The notes beneath the pieces were generated by a model. That model saw only the letters and a program-made list of their open reading frames with translations, searched no databases and had not been told where the DNA came from. Source: Lanius collurio (taxonomy: Eukaryota; Chordata; Aves; Passeriformes; Laniidae). Taken from it: a DNA stretch of 64,000 bases. Below, in pieces: positions 1 through 11,949 of the stretch (within the stretch, counting starts at the first letter, position 1; each line of letters opens with the position of its first letter). A program made the position numbers and the translations under genes. Location of the stretch: the NCBI GenBank assembly GCA_020086605.1, contig JACBWW010000008.1, forward strand, positions 22,085,326 to 22,149,325, given 5' to 3'.

Positions 1-204
1 CCTTGGGTTCTAACCTGCTGGTATATGGTATCCAAACACAGCCTGGCTGTAGGGATGTTTGCAGCCAGGCACTGTGCTGTTGTTTGGAACTGGAATTCAG
101 GAGATACACAATTTACAGTATCAGGAGATCAAGTTATCTCAGTAGGGCTGATGCCTTTCCAATAAGGATTTGTATTTCCAATAGAGGAAACAAGATGGTG
201 TGCC

Positions 205-437
205 AGTTTTGGACACCAAAAAGAATTGAGACATCAGAAGAAACTTCTTCATAGAGAGGGTTGTTAAACTTGGAATGTACTGCTCAGGGAGGTGGTGGAG
301 TGATCATCCCTGGAGGTGTTCAACAACTGGAAGTGTCACTTAGTGCCATAGCAGTAAGTGTGGTGAACAGTCAAGGATTGGACTTGATGATATCAGAGGT
401 CTTTTCCAACTTAAAGGATTCTGTTATTCTATGAACA
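205..437 (+). mobile_element. CR1 LINE 3' end fragment
   Basis: The segment reads like the 3' untranslated tail of an avian CR1 retrotransposon in the sense direction. The recognisable phrases are the 'gggaggtggtggag' block near 288, 'atccctggaggtgttcaa' near 306 and the terminal 'ggattggacttgatgat ... ggtcttttccaac' block ending near 437. CR1 copies are usually 5'-truncated, and only the tail is present here. The left limit is soft, because sequence before about 205 does not match CR1 clearly. Confidence 0.85.
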
Positions 438-2286
438 GGATATTCTACTAACCCATTAGATAGAGCTGAGGTTCAGAAATGCCTAGCCAGAAAGCATAAC
501 TCTACCCTACATTAAGTACAGCACAAAGGGGAAAAAAAAAGTAAAAAAAAATCCAATTTTATTTCCCAATTTATTATTTTCTAATGCTAAAAATTTGTAA
601 CAAGATTTACAAGAAGAGAACTCAGAGAAGGGCAGATTCAGTATGATTTTAAGATATATGTCATTCTTGGTTGTCTTTAAAAGAGAAAGCTTTTTCTTAG
701 TGCATATCAGTGATTTCTGTTATACATAAATTTAACCCACCACTGATTCACTGCAGATATATGTACTTCTTGGTAGCTTAACAGAGCTTACTGAATTGAA
801 AAACAGAGACTGATTTAAAAATATGTTTACTGTAAGACAGACGGTGATAAAAGTCAATATATCTTCCAGCTAAGTAGAGATCACCTTCCTTCCTACAATA
901 AAATAACTGCCACCACCCATCTTCTCTCTACTGTCACCGAATCCTGCATGCTTGCATGTCAGTATATCCCTATCAGCAGTGAAGTTACCTAGGGATAATG
1001 AGGCAGAACCTGTAAAAAGGAGGTTTTCTTTCCTGAAGAATTGTGCCCCAGGGCAGTTACTGGTATCTGTGAAAGAAAACTGATGACTTGTAAGTATCAT
1101 TCAAAAAGTTAATCTTGCATTGGAGAAAGGATATTTGTTTCAATTTAAGCCTTATCTGCATACTCGTTGTTAGCTGGGTTTTATATAAACATGACTAGTT
1201 TAGATATGTCTACACTGTTTTCCAGGTACAGACCCAAGCCTGCTCTCTAGTCAAAGCTCATCCATGCCAGAAGTACACGGACTCTGGGCAAGATGCAGCC
1301 ATTGCTAATAGGACAGCAAATCGCAGACCACTGTTCAGTGTGACCCCAAGCACATTCCTGCCTGCTCTCTAATCAGTGCCTACTGACAGTGAAACTGCTA
1401 CCTCAAACTGTGAAAAAAAGTGCGTGTTTCCAACAAGGCAGTTTTTGTGCCTGTAGTTCACCTTCCAAATGTATTCTACAGACAGCATTTCCCCTCTGCG
1501 TCTATGAAGGAAGAAGAGTGATAAAAAAGCCCCACAGTATAAACTTAGCATTAGGGATGACATTTACATTTCCTATCTCATCTTTTCCAGTGAGAACTAC
1601 TACTGCTACTACTACTGCCCTTGTTCATTCAGATAATAATCACATGCACACATAAACAAAATGGCAAAAGCTATTGCAGATAGGTAACATCAAGAGAAAA
1701 AGAAACAAATTGGCAGTTTAGAAATGTTCTCTAGCTTGTGTTGTAAGAGGGAAAATGTAGCAAACACTGCACAAAGGCCTTATCTGAATAAGAGACATAA
1801 AAGTGCTACTCGATAGCCCTGCTGTTCTCAGAGGAAATCTTCTGGAGAAATGCATGCTCAGTTCCCAGAGAAACTCAGTCCTTTTGTGAGAGATTTTCTT
1901 TTTGTACTTCGCTTCCTTTTTTAGAAGCCCAGAATTTTTTTCAACTACAGAGGATTTCTGTTTAGGACTAAATGTGGACAATTATATTGTGAATCAGATA
2001 AGCTGCATACTTGGCAGACAAAGAATTGGAAAGTGTGATGCTTCTGGCTTCAGATGACTTCAGGTTGCCATTACAAGATCATGTCTCTGAAAAGTTTCTG
2101 TTCTGAAAATCTCCAAATGTAGACTTTTTGAGCGTTCACAATGTTGCATAGTATGTGTTTTAGGAAAATGTAGCTAGTAAAAATGTCCCCCTTTCTTCTG
2201 GCATCAACTTAGCAGCACCAAACAGTACATGAAAAGAGATTCAATTAAAAAAAAAAAAAATTACTAAGGTAGGTAAAAGGTTATAC
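438..2286. other. Non-coding, no recognised feature
   Basis: AT-rich sequence with short A/T runs (for example near 532-551 and 2248-2262). The open frames are short, on both strands, and look like no known protein. I see no splice-flanked exon, RNA gene or clear repeat. Confidence 0.6.
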
Positions 2287-2680
2287 CATGGTTTAACCCC
2301 AGCTGGCAACTCAGTTCCACAGCCCTCACTCACTCCTCCCCCCACAGCAGAATGGGGGAGTGAATCAGAGGAATACAAGTGAGAAAACTCATGGCTCAAG
2401 ATAAAAGCAGTTTAATAGGGAAAGCAAAAGCCACACATACAAGCAGAGCAAAACAAGGATTCATTCACCACTTCCCATTGGCAGGCAGATGTTCAGCCAT
2501 CCCTAGGATGCCTGGTGGCATGGGGTGAGGTGCAGAAAAGGCCTTGATACTGAATAAACACTGCTCAGCAATAACTAAAACATCTGTGTATTACCAGTAC
2601 TGTTTTCATCAAATCTGAAACACAGTCCCATACCATCTACTGTGAAAAAATTTAAATTTTCCCCAGTCAAAACCAGCACA
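2287..2680 (+). mobile_element. Solo LTR of an endogenous retrovirus, internally deleted (copy A)
   Basis: It starts near 'catggtttaaccccagctgg' and ends 'aaaaccagcaca'. Between are the family's landmarks: 'cagtttaatagggaaagcaaaag', 'ttcattcaccacttcccat' and 'gcagaaaaggccttga'. Copies at 31510-32100 and 41773-42355 share this order. About 190 bases of the middle are missing compared with copy B, at the join after 'gttcagccatccc'. There is no adjacent gag, pol or env, so it is a solo LTR, not a provirus. The family name was not determined. No clear target duplication is visible. Confidence 0.8.
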
Positions 2681-5600
2681 TTCATTACTCAGTCTAATGA
2701 GATAAAAATGAGATTGTTTTATGAACCACATTATACTCCTTGTTACAATCTGATATAGAGATGCTCTTTCCTTGCAAGGTTCTCTGTTTCTCCAGTAGTA
2801 CACCTGTACTGCTTCTAATTAACACATCACAGAACATGCTTGGAGGGTCTGTTAAACAGTGCAAAGGTTTTCATGAGTAATACATGGGCAATTTTTTTTC
2901 TACTAGAAAAGAAATATATGATTTCAGAATTTCAGTGGGCAGAGCAACTTCTGCAGTACACAACAGCTGGAAAAATTACTGCACTGTCAAGAGAACTGCC
3001 TCAGAACTGTTTTCTTTCACTGTTCAAGGATGAGGTTGCAGAGGAGCTGAAGAAATAGTGATGAATTATACTGCACTGATAAAACTGGTAAGTACTAGAT
3101 GATGCAGGAGGCTTGTCCATACCCATATAGAAGCTTCAGAGAATGGGTTGGTTTGGAAGAGATCTTTAAAAGGACATCTAGTCCAACCTCCCTTATCAGG
3201 ATTAAACGAAACGGTGACTAAGAAAGGTGTATGAAAAGAGTATCATTTATTTTCCAACCACTCTAGTCACTGATTTCTGGCAGTGCCTTCTGCAATCCAG
3301 ATTTATTCTTTTATTTTTCATCTAATAAATTCAATTAACTTGCTGCATGGAGTTCACGGTCTCTGTGTGAAGTAAAAATGATTTAATTATTACTTTTAAA
3401 AATGTAATTAACACCTGCACTGCCCCTGGCTTGATGCATTATACTATTGATGCACCACCATCCTCAAGAGTTTATAACTGAGAGAAGAAAAAGACTCAAT
3501 GTAATTTAGAATTAATAAGCTTTGTCTTTAGAACTTTATGAGAAGCTTGAAATAATTTTACGAAATTTTCAAGCATGTTTAAAAGAAGTGTGTATCAATA
3601 CGAAACTACAACTGAAATTTCATTTCCAGTTTGAAAATGCTAGGACAGTTCAAATGTAGAACTGATCATACCACTTTTACAGTAAAGCTGGCCAGTATTT
3701 TTCATAAACCTATAAAAGACACCTCTGTAAGAAGCTTTTAATTAACAAAAAAAAAGTAGTTTTCATAATTGATACACTAGCTGCAAATCAAGATCTATAA
3801 CCATGAAGCCTCTACAGATCTAAAAAGAATCAAATCCTTTGCAGAGGTCCTAGAGCATAATAAACTTGAACAGCAGTTTTTCAGGTCTCTCATACTTAAA
3901 ATCTAATTTCCAACAATGCTGTTGTATTAAAGTGCTCAAACACTTGTTTTCATCAAAATGACTGTGTTCACAGAGCTGTCTGCTGCCACGGATGCTCACC
4001 TGCAAACTGCACTGTGTGCTAAAGACTGCAATTCACATTCTTCCCAAGCCAAGTCCAAACATGCTGTCTGTACAAAGGACATGGTTTGCTCTCTCCTAAA
4101 AGAAAGAAGAGCAATAAAGGTCAGCAGGGAATGCCTCTGACTTTTTCAGTGCACTCTAAGTAGCCTTTTCTATCTACTCAGCTTTATCCTTGGAATCATA
4201 AAGAACCTGGCACGGGGCAGAAAAAACTAGAAAAGAATAGTCAAATGTAACCCTTTTCCTGGGTTATCTCGGGTGAGCCACTTTGTGTTTCACTGGACTT
4301 AAAACTACCCATGAGGCTGATGTAAGGACAAACACATTAAACATTGTCAGGCATGGGAATAGGGTCCACATGGAGAGATCACATTTCCTTCTGACAGACT
4401 TGTTTCAAACCCTGTGAGTCAAAATGAGGACTATAAGTAAACTTAATAATTGGAATGACCTCATATCCTCAAAGTAGACTGTTTAACATTTTTATCTGAA
4501 ACATAATTTCCCAGTAAATAACTATGCAGCCCTTACCAGTATGTTTTCTAAAGCCTTATAACTGTCAGACACAATTTACCACTCTTCTTATACAAGTTAT
4601 TTAAAAACCAATTTTTTTTTTCTTATGAGAAACTGTCTTAGTTGTACTAACTCTAAATTGTGGCTAAATCAATCAGAATCCAATAATTACATTGAATTAA
4701 TTCTTACACTAGATATTGAAATGCTACAATACAGTTAACTATTGTTTCCAGTAACTCTCACAACCAAAGAAGGCAAAACAGAGGAAGGTGGAACAATGAA
4801 AAATGAAGAGATGCCTTCTTTTTCCTGGCATTTCTCAGGTTTACAAAACGTGAAGTAAAATTCATAGATCAGCCTGGATAAGTTGGTATCAGTTATTGTT
4901 GGAGAAATATTACATTAGCTCTGTAGGTTTTTCTCTACTGATACACTGTGCACATTCTTCTCTTCATTAATAATTTTTAAATTAATTTTTATATTGAAAG
5001 GTAAAACTCAATTAGAATAAGTTATCTTTGTATAATCCTCCCACAGCTTACTGAGAACAGTAGTATTTGGAAATAAATTAACAATTGCTGAATTATAGCT
5101 AAAGTTAAAAACTATTTATGATTATTCTCTTTCACTGAAATTCACATTCTATGCCCCAGTATATTTTAGGCTACTTTCACTGCCAAATATATACATGAAT
5201 GTGTTTTGTTTCTGGAAATATTATCCAAGTTGTAATATAACCCTGATAAATCCTTTGTGAAAATGCCTTGCAGAACAAATCTGCTGTTAAAAAGTCACAC
5301 TCAGAAGTCCATCTTTGAAATCCTCTAGTGTGACATAATCTCAGCTGAAAAAGCCATTTTAACTCTAGTATTACCAGTGTCAAATAAAATTTACGTACTT
5401 ACAGGACTAAAAAGATACATCAGATGTCTCATAACTCAGGAACTCCTCTCACTGATGCCACTGGACACTTCTAATGAAGGGGTTTACAGCTCTGGATGAA
5501 AATTATTCCCATGCAGAAGTAAAGAGTGAGTATCACTTTAGGCACCAGAAAAACAGTAGCATTATGATGCATAATCAGCCAGAAAAAGCAAACATGGGAA

Positions 5601-8600
5601 AAATAAGTGTGGAGGTGCCTCTTGGACCCAAACAAATAGGTATTTCATAAATTCTTGGCATGCAAACCCTGAGTCCTGATAATCACTCTTATGGCAGCAG
5701 GCAAGTAATTTGCTCAATATTGAGGCTCGGATGGTTTTCCTTCCTTTGTCTGAACTCTGTTTGCTGCCTGACATTTTTCCACTTCTCCAAACAAAATATT
5801 TGCAGATTGGAAAAAGGCCCATCCCCATGCAAAAAACTAGAAATGTTTGCAGACTATTTTGTGTTAAAATAGTGTTTTACTTCACACACGAAGACAATTA
5901 TTCAAGACCACCTCTCTCTGAACCAACATACTTTTTTTAAACTAAAGTACTAAGCTATTGAGTTCTAAGTATGCATCATTTCAGTGAGTATTTAAATAGT
6001 TCTGTATCTGCTACATAAATGTTGAATTTGGATGAATTAAAAACTAGCTGAATTATCACTCTTGAAACTGAATCTTCTCTTTAACAAGAAGAGTATGGTA
6101 CAATATGCATGGATATATTCCTGTTGTGTGGAAATTGTGGGGTGCATTTGCTCGCATTGTATTGGATGGTGTTGTTCTACCAACATGTTTCTGGTTTACT
6201 GAAATTTAGGAGAGTGAATACACACATTCATTCAGATTCTCCATTGTTAGGTATGTCCCATGAACACAGACTGAGTTCTCTGCTTCTGTGCTGATGAGGA
6301 CAGGGGCATATCTTACCTCCCTTCTGCAAAGTTTTAATGTGATCAAATGGCAGCATAGTTCATTCCACTTCAGTTCTTTTTTTTTGGCTATGATGGCACT
6401 CTAGTCAGTAGAAGTGCTGAAGATTGTATTATGCCTTTTGCAACCTTTTTCATCTTTCTTATTTCTGCTCCCTCACTGGAAGTAGAAGTCCTGTCATTAG
6501 AGGAAAAAAAAAAAGAAAACCCTTAGCTTTCATTTGAGAGACAAAAGAATTAAATGGCAAAAGACTAATGAAAATTGTTTAAAGTCTCAGGATTTTGGAA
6601 TTAGAAATAACACAGTTACATTGCTTTCTCCACTTTTTTTTTTTTCACTGCAGTCCTCTTTTCTCCTTCTAAATTAATATATAAAGACTAAAGGAAAAAA
6701 AGTGTTCAAAGTAAAAGGATGCTGTCAGTGTTTCTAAAGTTCACTGAAGTTTGCTCATAAATAAATGGAGTTGGTGTTTAACTTGACTACTTCTCTCCAC
6801 CAGGGAAGGTTTACACCACTTAACTTGTTACTTATTTTATGCTGCCTTATCTTCAGAATTACAAACATATTTCCAAACTGGAAAAAATAAAAAAAATTAA
6901 AAAAAAAAAATTCAGTTAAACTAGGTTTCTGTTAACTACCCAAAAAAACCTCCAAACAAACTACAAAACCCCCTAGGAAAACCATAAAATACATAATTTG
7001 GAGGAGAAAAATTCTACAGAAAGGAGAAAAAATGCAACCATACCAAAAAGAAACAGGAAATTTTCACACATTGATTATCTGAGGGCAGGTGCCCCAAATA
7101 GCCCAAATTTAATTACATAAGTAAGGCCTGGTTCTTCAGACAACTTAATGCTCCTGCTTTTTGGTGATAATCGGGCAAGTACTGCAGCAGAATGGAGGAT
7201 ACCTTCATATGTAATTTATACAATATATAAAATCCTCATAATTTTCTTTTGTTGCCATGAAAGAGAGGCTGTTTTTAAAAGTCTGAAAGGTTGGAAATGG
7301 AGAATTTGTGAAAAATAAAGACTTATCAAAGGTGATCTTTCTTGGGAGAGACACCTCCACAGATCTTCATCCTGATAGTAAAGCAGTAGGTGAGACTCAC
7401 CTGTGTGCCTTCAGCACAATCACAATTAGAGTAGTTCTCAATTCGCATTCAGATTTGGAGTAATTGTTCTCAAATTGTATTCACATCAGAGGCTGCCTTA
7501 CTTTTACAGGCATATTACTGTAATGAAGGATACTGCCTCCCTTGATGTCCGGTCCTGTCTGAGACATTCATAATACCTTATGCAAATTATGAAGCACAGC
7601 TTGCAAAGCAAACCCTGTGATGAGGTGGCAAGCATTTGTATCACAGTGAACTTTACTTCTACATTAAACTAACAGATTGAAGACATTTCTTTACTTGTCT
7701 GTACATAAGGCTGCAATTTAAATTGTGTTTTCAAAAAAATACTGGTTTTTTTCATTATATTTTCCATTTTAAAAATTAATTTTTGTTCAGATATCAGAAA
7801 GCAGGGGAGTGGTGGGGCAGAAAGAATTCTTTGCCAAAACTCTTGTGTGAATTTTTGGATGCCAGTTCCTTTTGATGTTGTGTTTGCCATATGAACAAAG
7901 CCTTTACTGCATGATCTGCAACCCTGCACAGTAACAACTGACAATCTTATATGATCAATAGTGAAAATTTCAGTAACTGGTAATGGCAGCGACATCATAT
8001 TTTCAACAAATATGATCCTAAAGCACTATAGCCCAAATTTTTGTTTCATACACAGCTCTGATCTTAGAACACAACACTAAACATTTCATAAATGGCAGAA
8101 TTCTCAATAGAGATTAGAGGCTTAACCTTGCAAAATTGCCTCCGAGGAGGTAGCAAGAGATATTTGGATTTACAGCCACTCAGCAGGATGCAGACAGCAC
8201 AGAGTAGGCAATTGCAGAACATGCAGACTGCATAATCTGGCCTGCATAATTTTAAATCCAGACAAGACTTCTGTTTAGGCAAATCCTTAAGAGAGCAAGC
8301 AAAAGATAAATGCTTGGACGAAACAAAAAATTCCATTTTGTAGTCCATTTTATTTAGTCATTTTATACTACTTTGCCTCTCATAAACGTACACATTTTGT
8401 GTTGTTTTTTTAAAAATTTTACTATAACCTGACTGTTACCACAGAATGGGGAACTCATTCCCCAGTTCAGGTGTTGCATAACATCTCTTTCAGCACATCC
8501 TTTTGATAGTGGTCCACAGAATAGTAACATATTACCTCCTTGCAAAATGACCTTGCAAAATTATATCCTGGAGAGCTTGCAAGACTTATTTCTAAAGTAA

Positions 8601-11249
8601 TTCTACGTTATGTCTTCTATTTACCACTGTTTATTTTCACAATTTTTCATGAAAGTAAATTTTTTTACAATTAAAAATTTCATACCCATAAAAAAAGTCA
8701 AGTTAGCTAGAGTCTAATAAGGTCTTGATGATTCAGTTTCAGATATTGAAAGCTGCTAAGCACCATCTCTGAAATAAATTTCCACCTCAGGTGATTTCCA
8801 GTCTATTTTGATCGTTTCCTTCTTTTCCACAGTTCTTCTCACATACACCTCAGTTACCTTTTCACAATCTAAGTGGATTTTATAAAAAGCAAACCTGCAG
8901 CCAAGAAAACTGCTGGATCACATATGCCCTTTGGTTATTTTACTGTTTTAGTTATTAACAGAAATAAACGAATGCCAAAGACTGGGCTTTGAGAACATAG
9001 GATTTGGTTGTTAGTGAAAAGGAGCTGTAAAAAAATTACAATCCACATTTGTATTCAGCCAATAATCTACACATATCAGTTTTCAGAGTTTCATTTACTT
9101 TCCTTTTGCCATGAAAAATTTCAGCAAAGATCTTCCTGAATCAGTTGAATAAACCAACAATTTCCCTGTATCAGAGGTTTTATTAAATATAAGGTTTTTT
9201 ATAAACCAGAGAGTATAGTTCAACACATGAATTCTTGTTCCAAAACAATTGTCACATTTGCCAAGTAAATTACCATGTGATAATAAGTCAACATTTCTCT
9301 ATGGAAGTGATAGAAGAGGAAAATATGCTAGATATGAATAGGTGTAGAAGATTACACATGGTATGTAAAATTTAAATACTTTTCCTGAAATGTCTAATTA
9401 CTCACCAGACAATTTTTCCAAATGCAAGCTGTTAAACAGTTGATTTTTTAAAAATCCCAAATATTCTACTTTATCATTGTTATCACTAACCTTTTAACTT
9501 TTGAAACCTCTCACTCTTACATTTTCAATGATCTACCAAATCCAGCTGTAGTTCTTAGGGAGTAATCTAATCTAGCATTTTACAATGGTAAAGCAAACTC
9601 TGGAGCATGAAAACCCTTAAAGAGCTGTTTGGTTTGCTTGACCACTTCCTCTAAATTCTGCTTCTTTTTTGCATACCTTCTGCCATCCTTCCTTCTGCCT
9701 TTGCCTTTCTCTTTACTGCTCCACTGTACTGGAATTGTTCCAATCTCATTACTGTTCCATTTGTAGCTTCTGTATCTCATACCATGAGAATAGGAAAAAA
9801 CAGCTCCTTCAACAGCAGTCTAATAATTATTTTCTTTCAGTTCAGCATTAAGTAAGTGTGGGATGTACTATTAGCAGATGACAAGGCCTGAAGAAGAGCT
9901 GAGGTGGAATCCTGCAAAGGTATTCACCATGTCTTCTGACTGCTCACCAAAATTAATTTGGTGGCAAATACAGAAGCCAGTCCCATACAAGACAAAACAC
10001 CAAGTCACTCAAAACCAATTGTCTCCATCAGAACCTCTGCAGTTTCCACTGTGCAGGAGCTGACAAAGCTACAGCTAGGTCCTAGGTGGGACTGCCCTAG
10101 CAGATCCATTTGTGCCAGCTGCCAGTGTTTAGTAATACATTTCTACTAACCAATCTGTGTGAATTCCAGGTGGATAAAATATGTCTTATCAAAAGCCGCT
10201 AAATAAAGTGAATATAAAGTTTTCTTTTCACCTATTCCAGGGACTGGAACTATATACCAGTCCTTTCATATCTTTAGGCTGTTCACACTCCTCTCTCCTC
10301 TGCCTCTCCTTCTTCCCTTCTCTCTTCTCCTTTCCCTCCCCCTCCCCCCACCACCAAGAGGTCTCTCCAGGCCTTACTGGTTCAGATAAAACAGCTTTCA
10401 AGTGTCAGCCAATTTTTTTCCTATTAAAAGCTGAAGATCATCTACCATTTCTAAACAGCTTTATTTGAATTGGATTCTCTCTCTGAATCCCTCACTGTGC
10501 AGTTTTAGCAGGCTGGCAGATTAACAAATACGGGAGGTTCAATCTCTCCTTATACCACATTACATTGCGAGTACTGCTGGTACACACAGCTAAGGGCCTT
10601 AGGAAACAGTCCAGTTCCCAGTCTTTCACCATTAGTTGTACTTACCGGGAGTTTTCATGAATGAAAATTTTCTTCTGAAGGACACTGTACTGGTATTGGA
10701 AAATATGAAAGGAAGCATGAACATGTCTAGTGCTGGAAAATCAGCGCAGGAGCATTTACTCTGCATAAACTTCAACAGCTCTGTCAGCATGGAGACAATG
10801 TAAAGTCTTACTTGTAGTGACCTTTTTTGCATCATTGATGCAAACCTTTTACACAACTCAACCTCTGCATTAGCTGAAGCTAACAAGAAGGAAGAAGCAG
10901 TAAGTACCCCATCAAAAAGTTCTTCTTTCACAGAATGCCACCTTGCCAGGTTCCATTTTGCACTATCAGAATTCAGTTATTTACCAAGTAGCAAACAGAA
11001 ATGCATATAATGCATATATATACACACTTGAGTGGCTTTACTAATAAGTACATGTAAATATAGAAAAAAAAAAAAAAAAAGAGAGTGTAGACAATTTCAC
11101 TTAGCCATTATCAAAAACCTGAGAAGCTTTTGCTCAAAATGGTGCTCCCAGGGCACTGCTGTACAAGCTGGGAGATTTAGAAAAAGGGATGCAAAAGAAC
11201 CGCAGCTCCCATACAGTATAACCCAGCTGCCCTGGAGCCAGTGACCCTC
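2681..11249. other. Intergenic DNA upstream of embigin, no recognised gene
   Basis: About 8.5 kb of AT-rich sequence with no gene I can support. Open frames are at most about 110 codons and show no domain, no conserved motif and no consistent splice signals. It contains one small CR1 stub near 3135 and a long A-run at 11065-11081. By mammalian synteny the next gene to the left should be PARP8 in divergent orientation, but I found none of its exons here. Confidence 0.6.
3135..3195 (-). mobile_element. CR1 LINE 3' stub, antisense
   Basis: The phrase 'gagaatgggttggtttggaa' followed by 'catctagtccaacctccc' is the reverse complement of the CR1 3' terminus ('...ggttggactagatg...'). Only about 60 bases remain. 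Confidence 0.7.
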
Positions 11250-11616
11250 GAAGCTGGGCTCTCCAGAAGATCACCAGCCAAAGGGCAGGGACAGACGAAC
11301 TAGCTCTGCCGCAGGCAATCTTCTCCGGGCAAGCCCTGCCAGAGCCGTTTGCCGCCAAGGGTTGCTCCTGCACAGGTGGTTCTGCAGCCACCGCCCCTCT
11401 GGGCCAAAACCAACCCCCGGCCCGTGCCCCTACCTGCCCCGCCACCCTGCCGCTCCCACGGGGGTCTCGCAGGCGGCTCAGCCGCCAGGCCCTCAGTCCA
11501 ATTAGCCACCGGTGCGCGCCCCCGCCCTTCCTCCGCCACTTAAAGCGCGGCGGGCCCGCCGCTGGGCAGATCCTGCTGCGGAGGGGGACGGTCGCGGCAC
11601 GAGTTGTTCTCGGCGG

Positions 11617-11712
11617 GGTTTTTTTGGGCCTTTTGGGTTTTTTTGTTTTGAGGTTTTTTTTTTTGTTTGTTTGTTTGGTTGTGGTTTTTTTGTTTTGTTT
11701 TGTTTTTTCCTG
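11617..11712 (+). repeat. T/G-rich low-complexity tract in the embigin 5' leader
   Basis: Nearly 100 bases of T-runs broken by single or multiple G (units such as TTTG and TTTTG) sit between the TATA-like site and the start codon. If transcription starts near 11570, this becomes a U/G-rich leader. It is unusual inside an otherwise GC-rich island. Confidence 0.75.
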
Positions 11713-11861
11713 CCAGTGAATTTGGGGCTGTTTGCTTTTGGCCCCCGTCGTTGCTGGCAGTAGCTGGCCCTTCTTCAGAGCCGCTCCGGCCCGCTTGAGG
11801 CTTCCTCAGGCGGTGCAGCCCGCGGATCCAGGCCGCGCCAGGGGAGCTCGGCGGGGGCACC

Positions 11862-11949
11862 ATGCCTGCCGCCTTCTCCGGCCGGCGCCTGGGGCGCTTG
11901 CTGCCTCTGCTGCTGCTCTGCATCAGCCTCTCGGGCGGGAGCCCTGCAG
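11862..11949 (+). CDS. EMB: Embigin exon 1 (coding part): signal peptide
   Basis: Encodes MPAAFSGRRLGRLL followed by a Leu-rich core and a small-residue end (GGSPA), a typical secretory signal. It ends at CTGCAG|GTAAAT in phase 1. Reading on into the intron continues the frame but loses all family similarity, so the donor is preferred. Confidence 0.93.

Noticed and set aside
5177..5383. Possible exons of PARP8 left of embigin
   Set aside because: Expected from mammalian synteny, but none of the minus-strand frames in 1-11 kb resembles PARP8.
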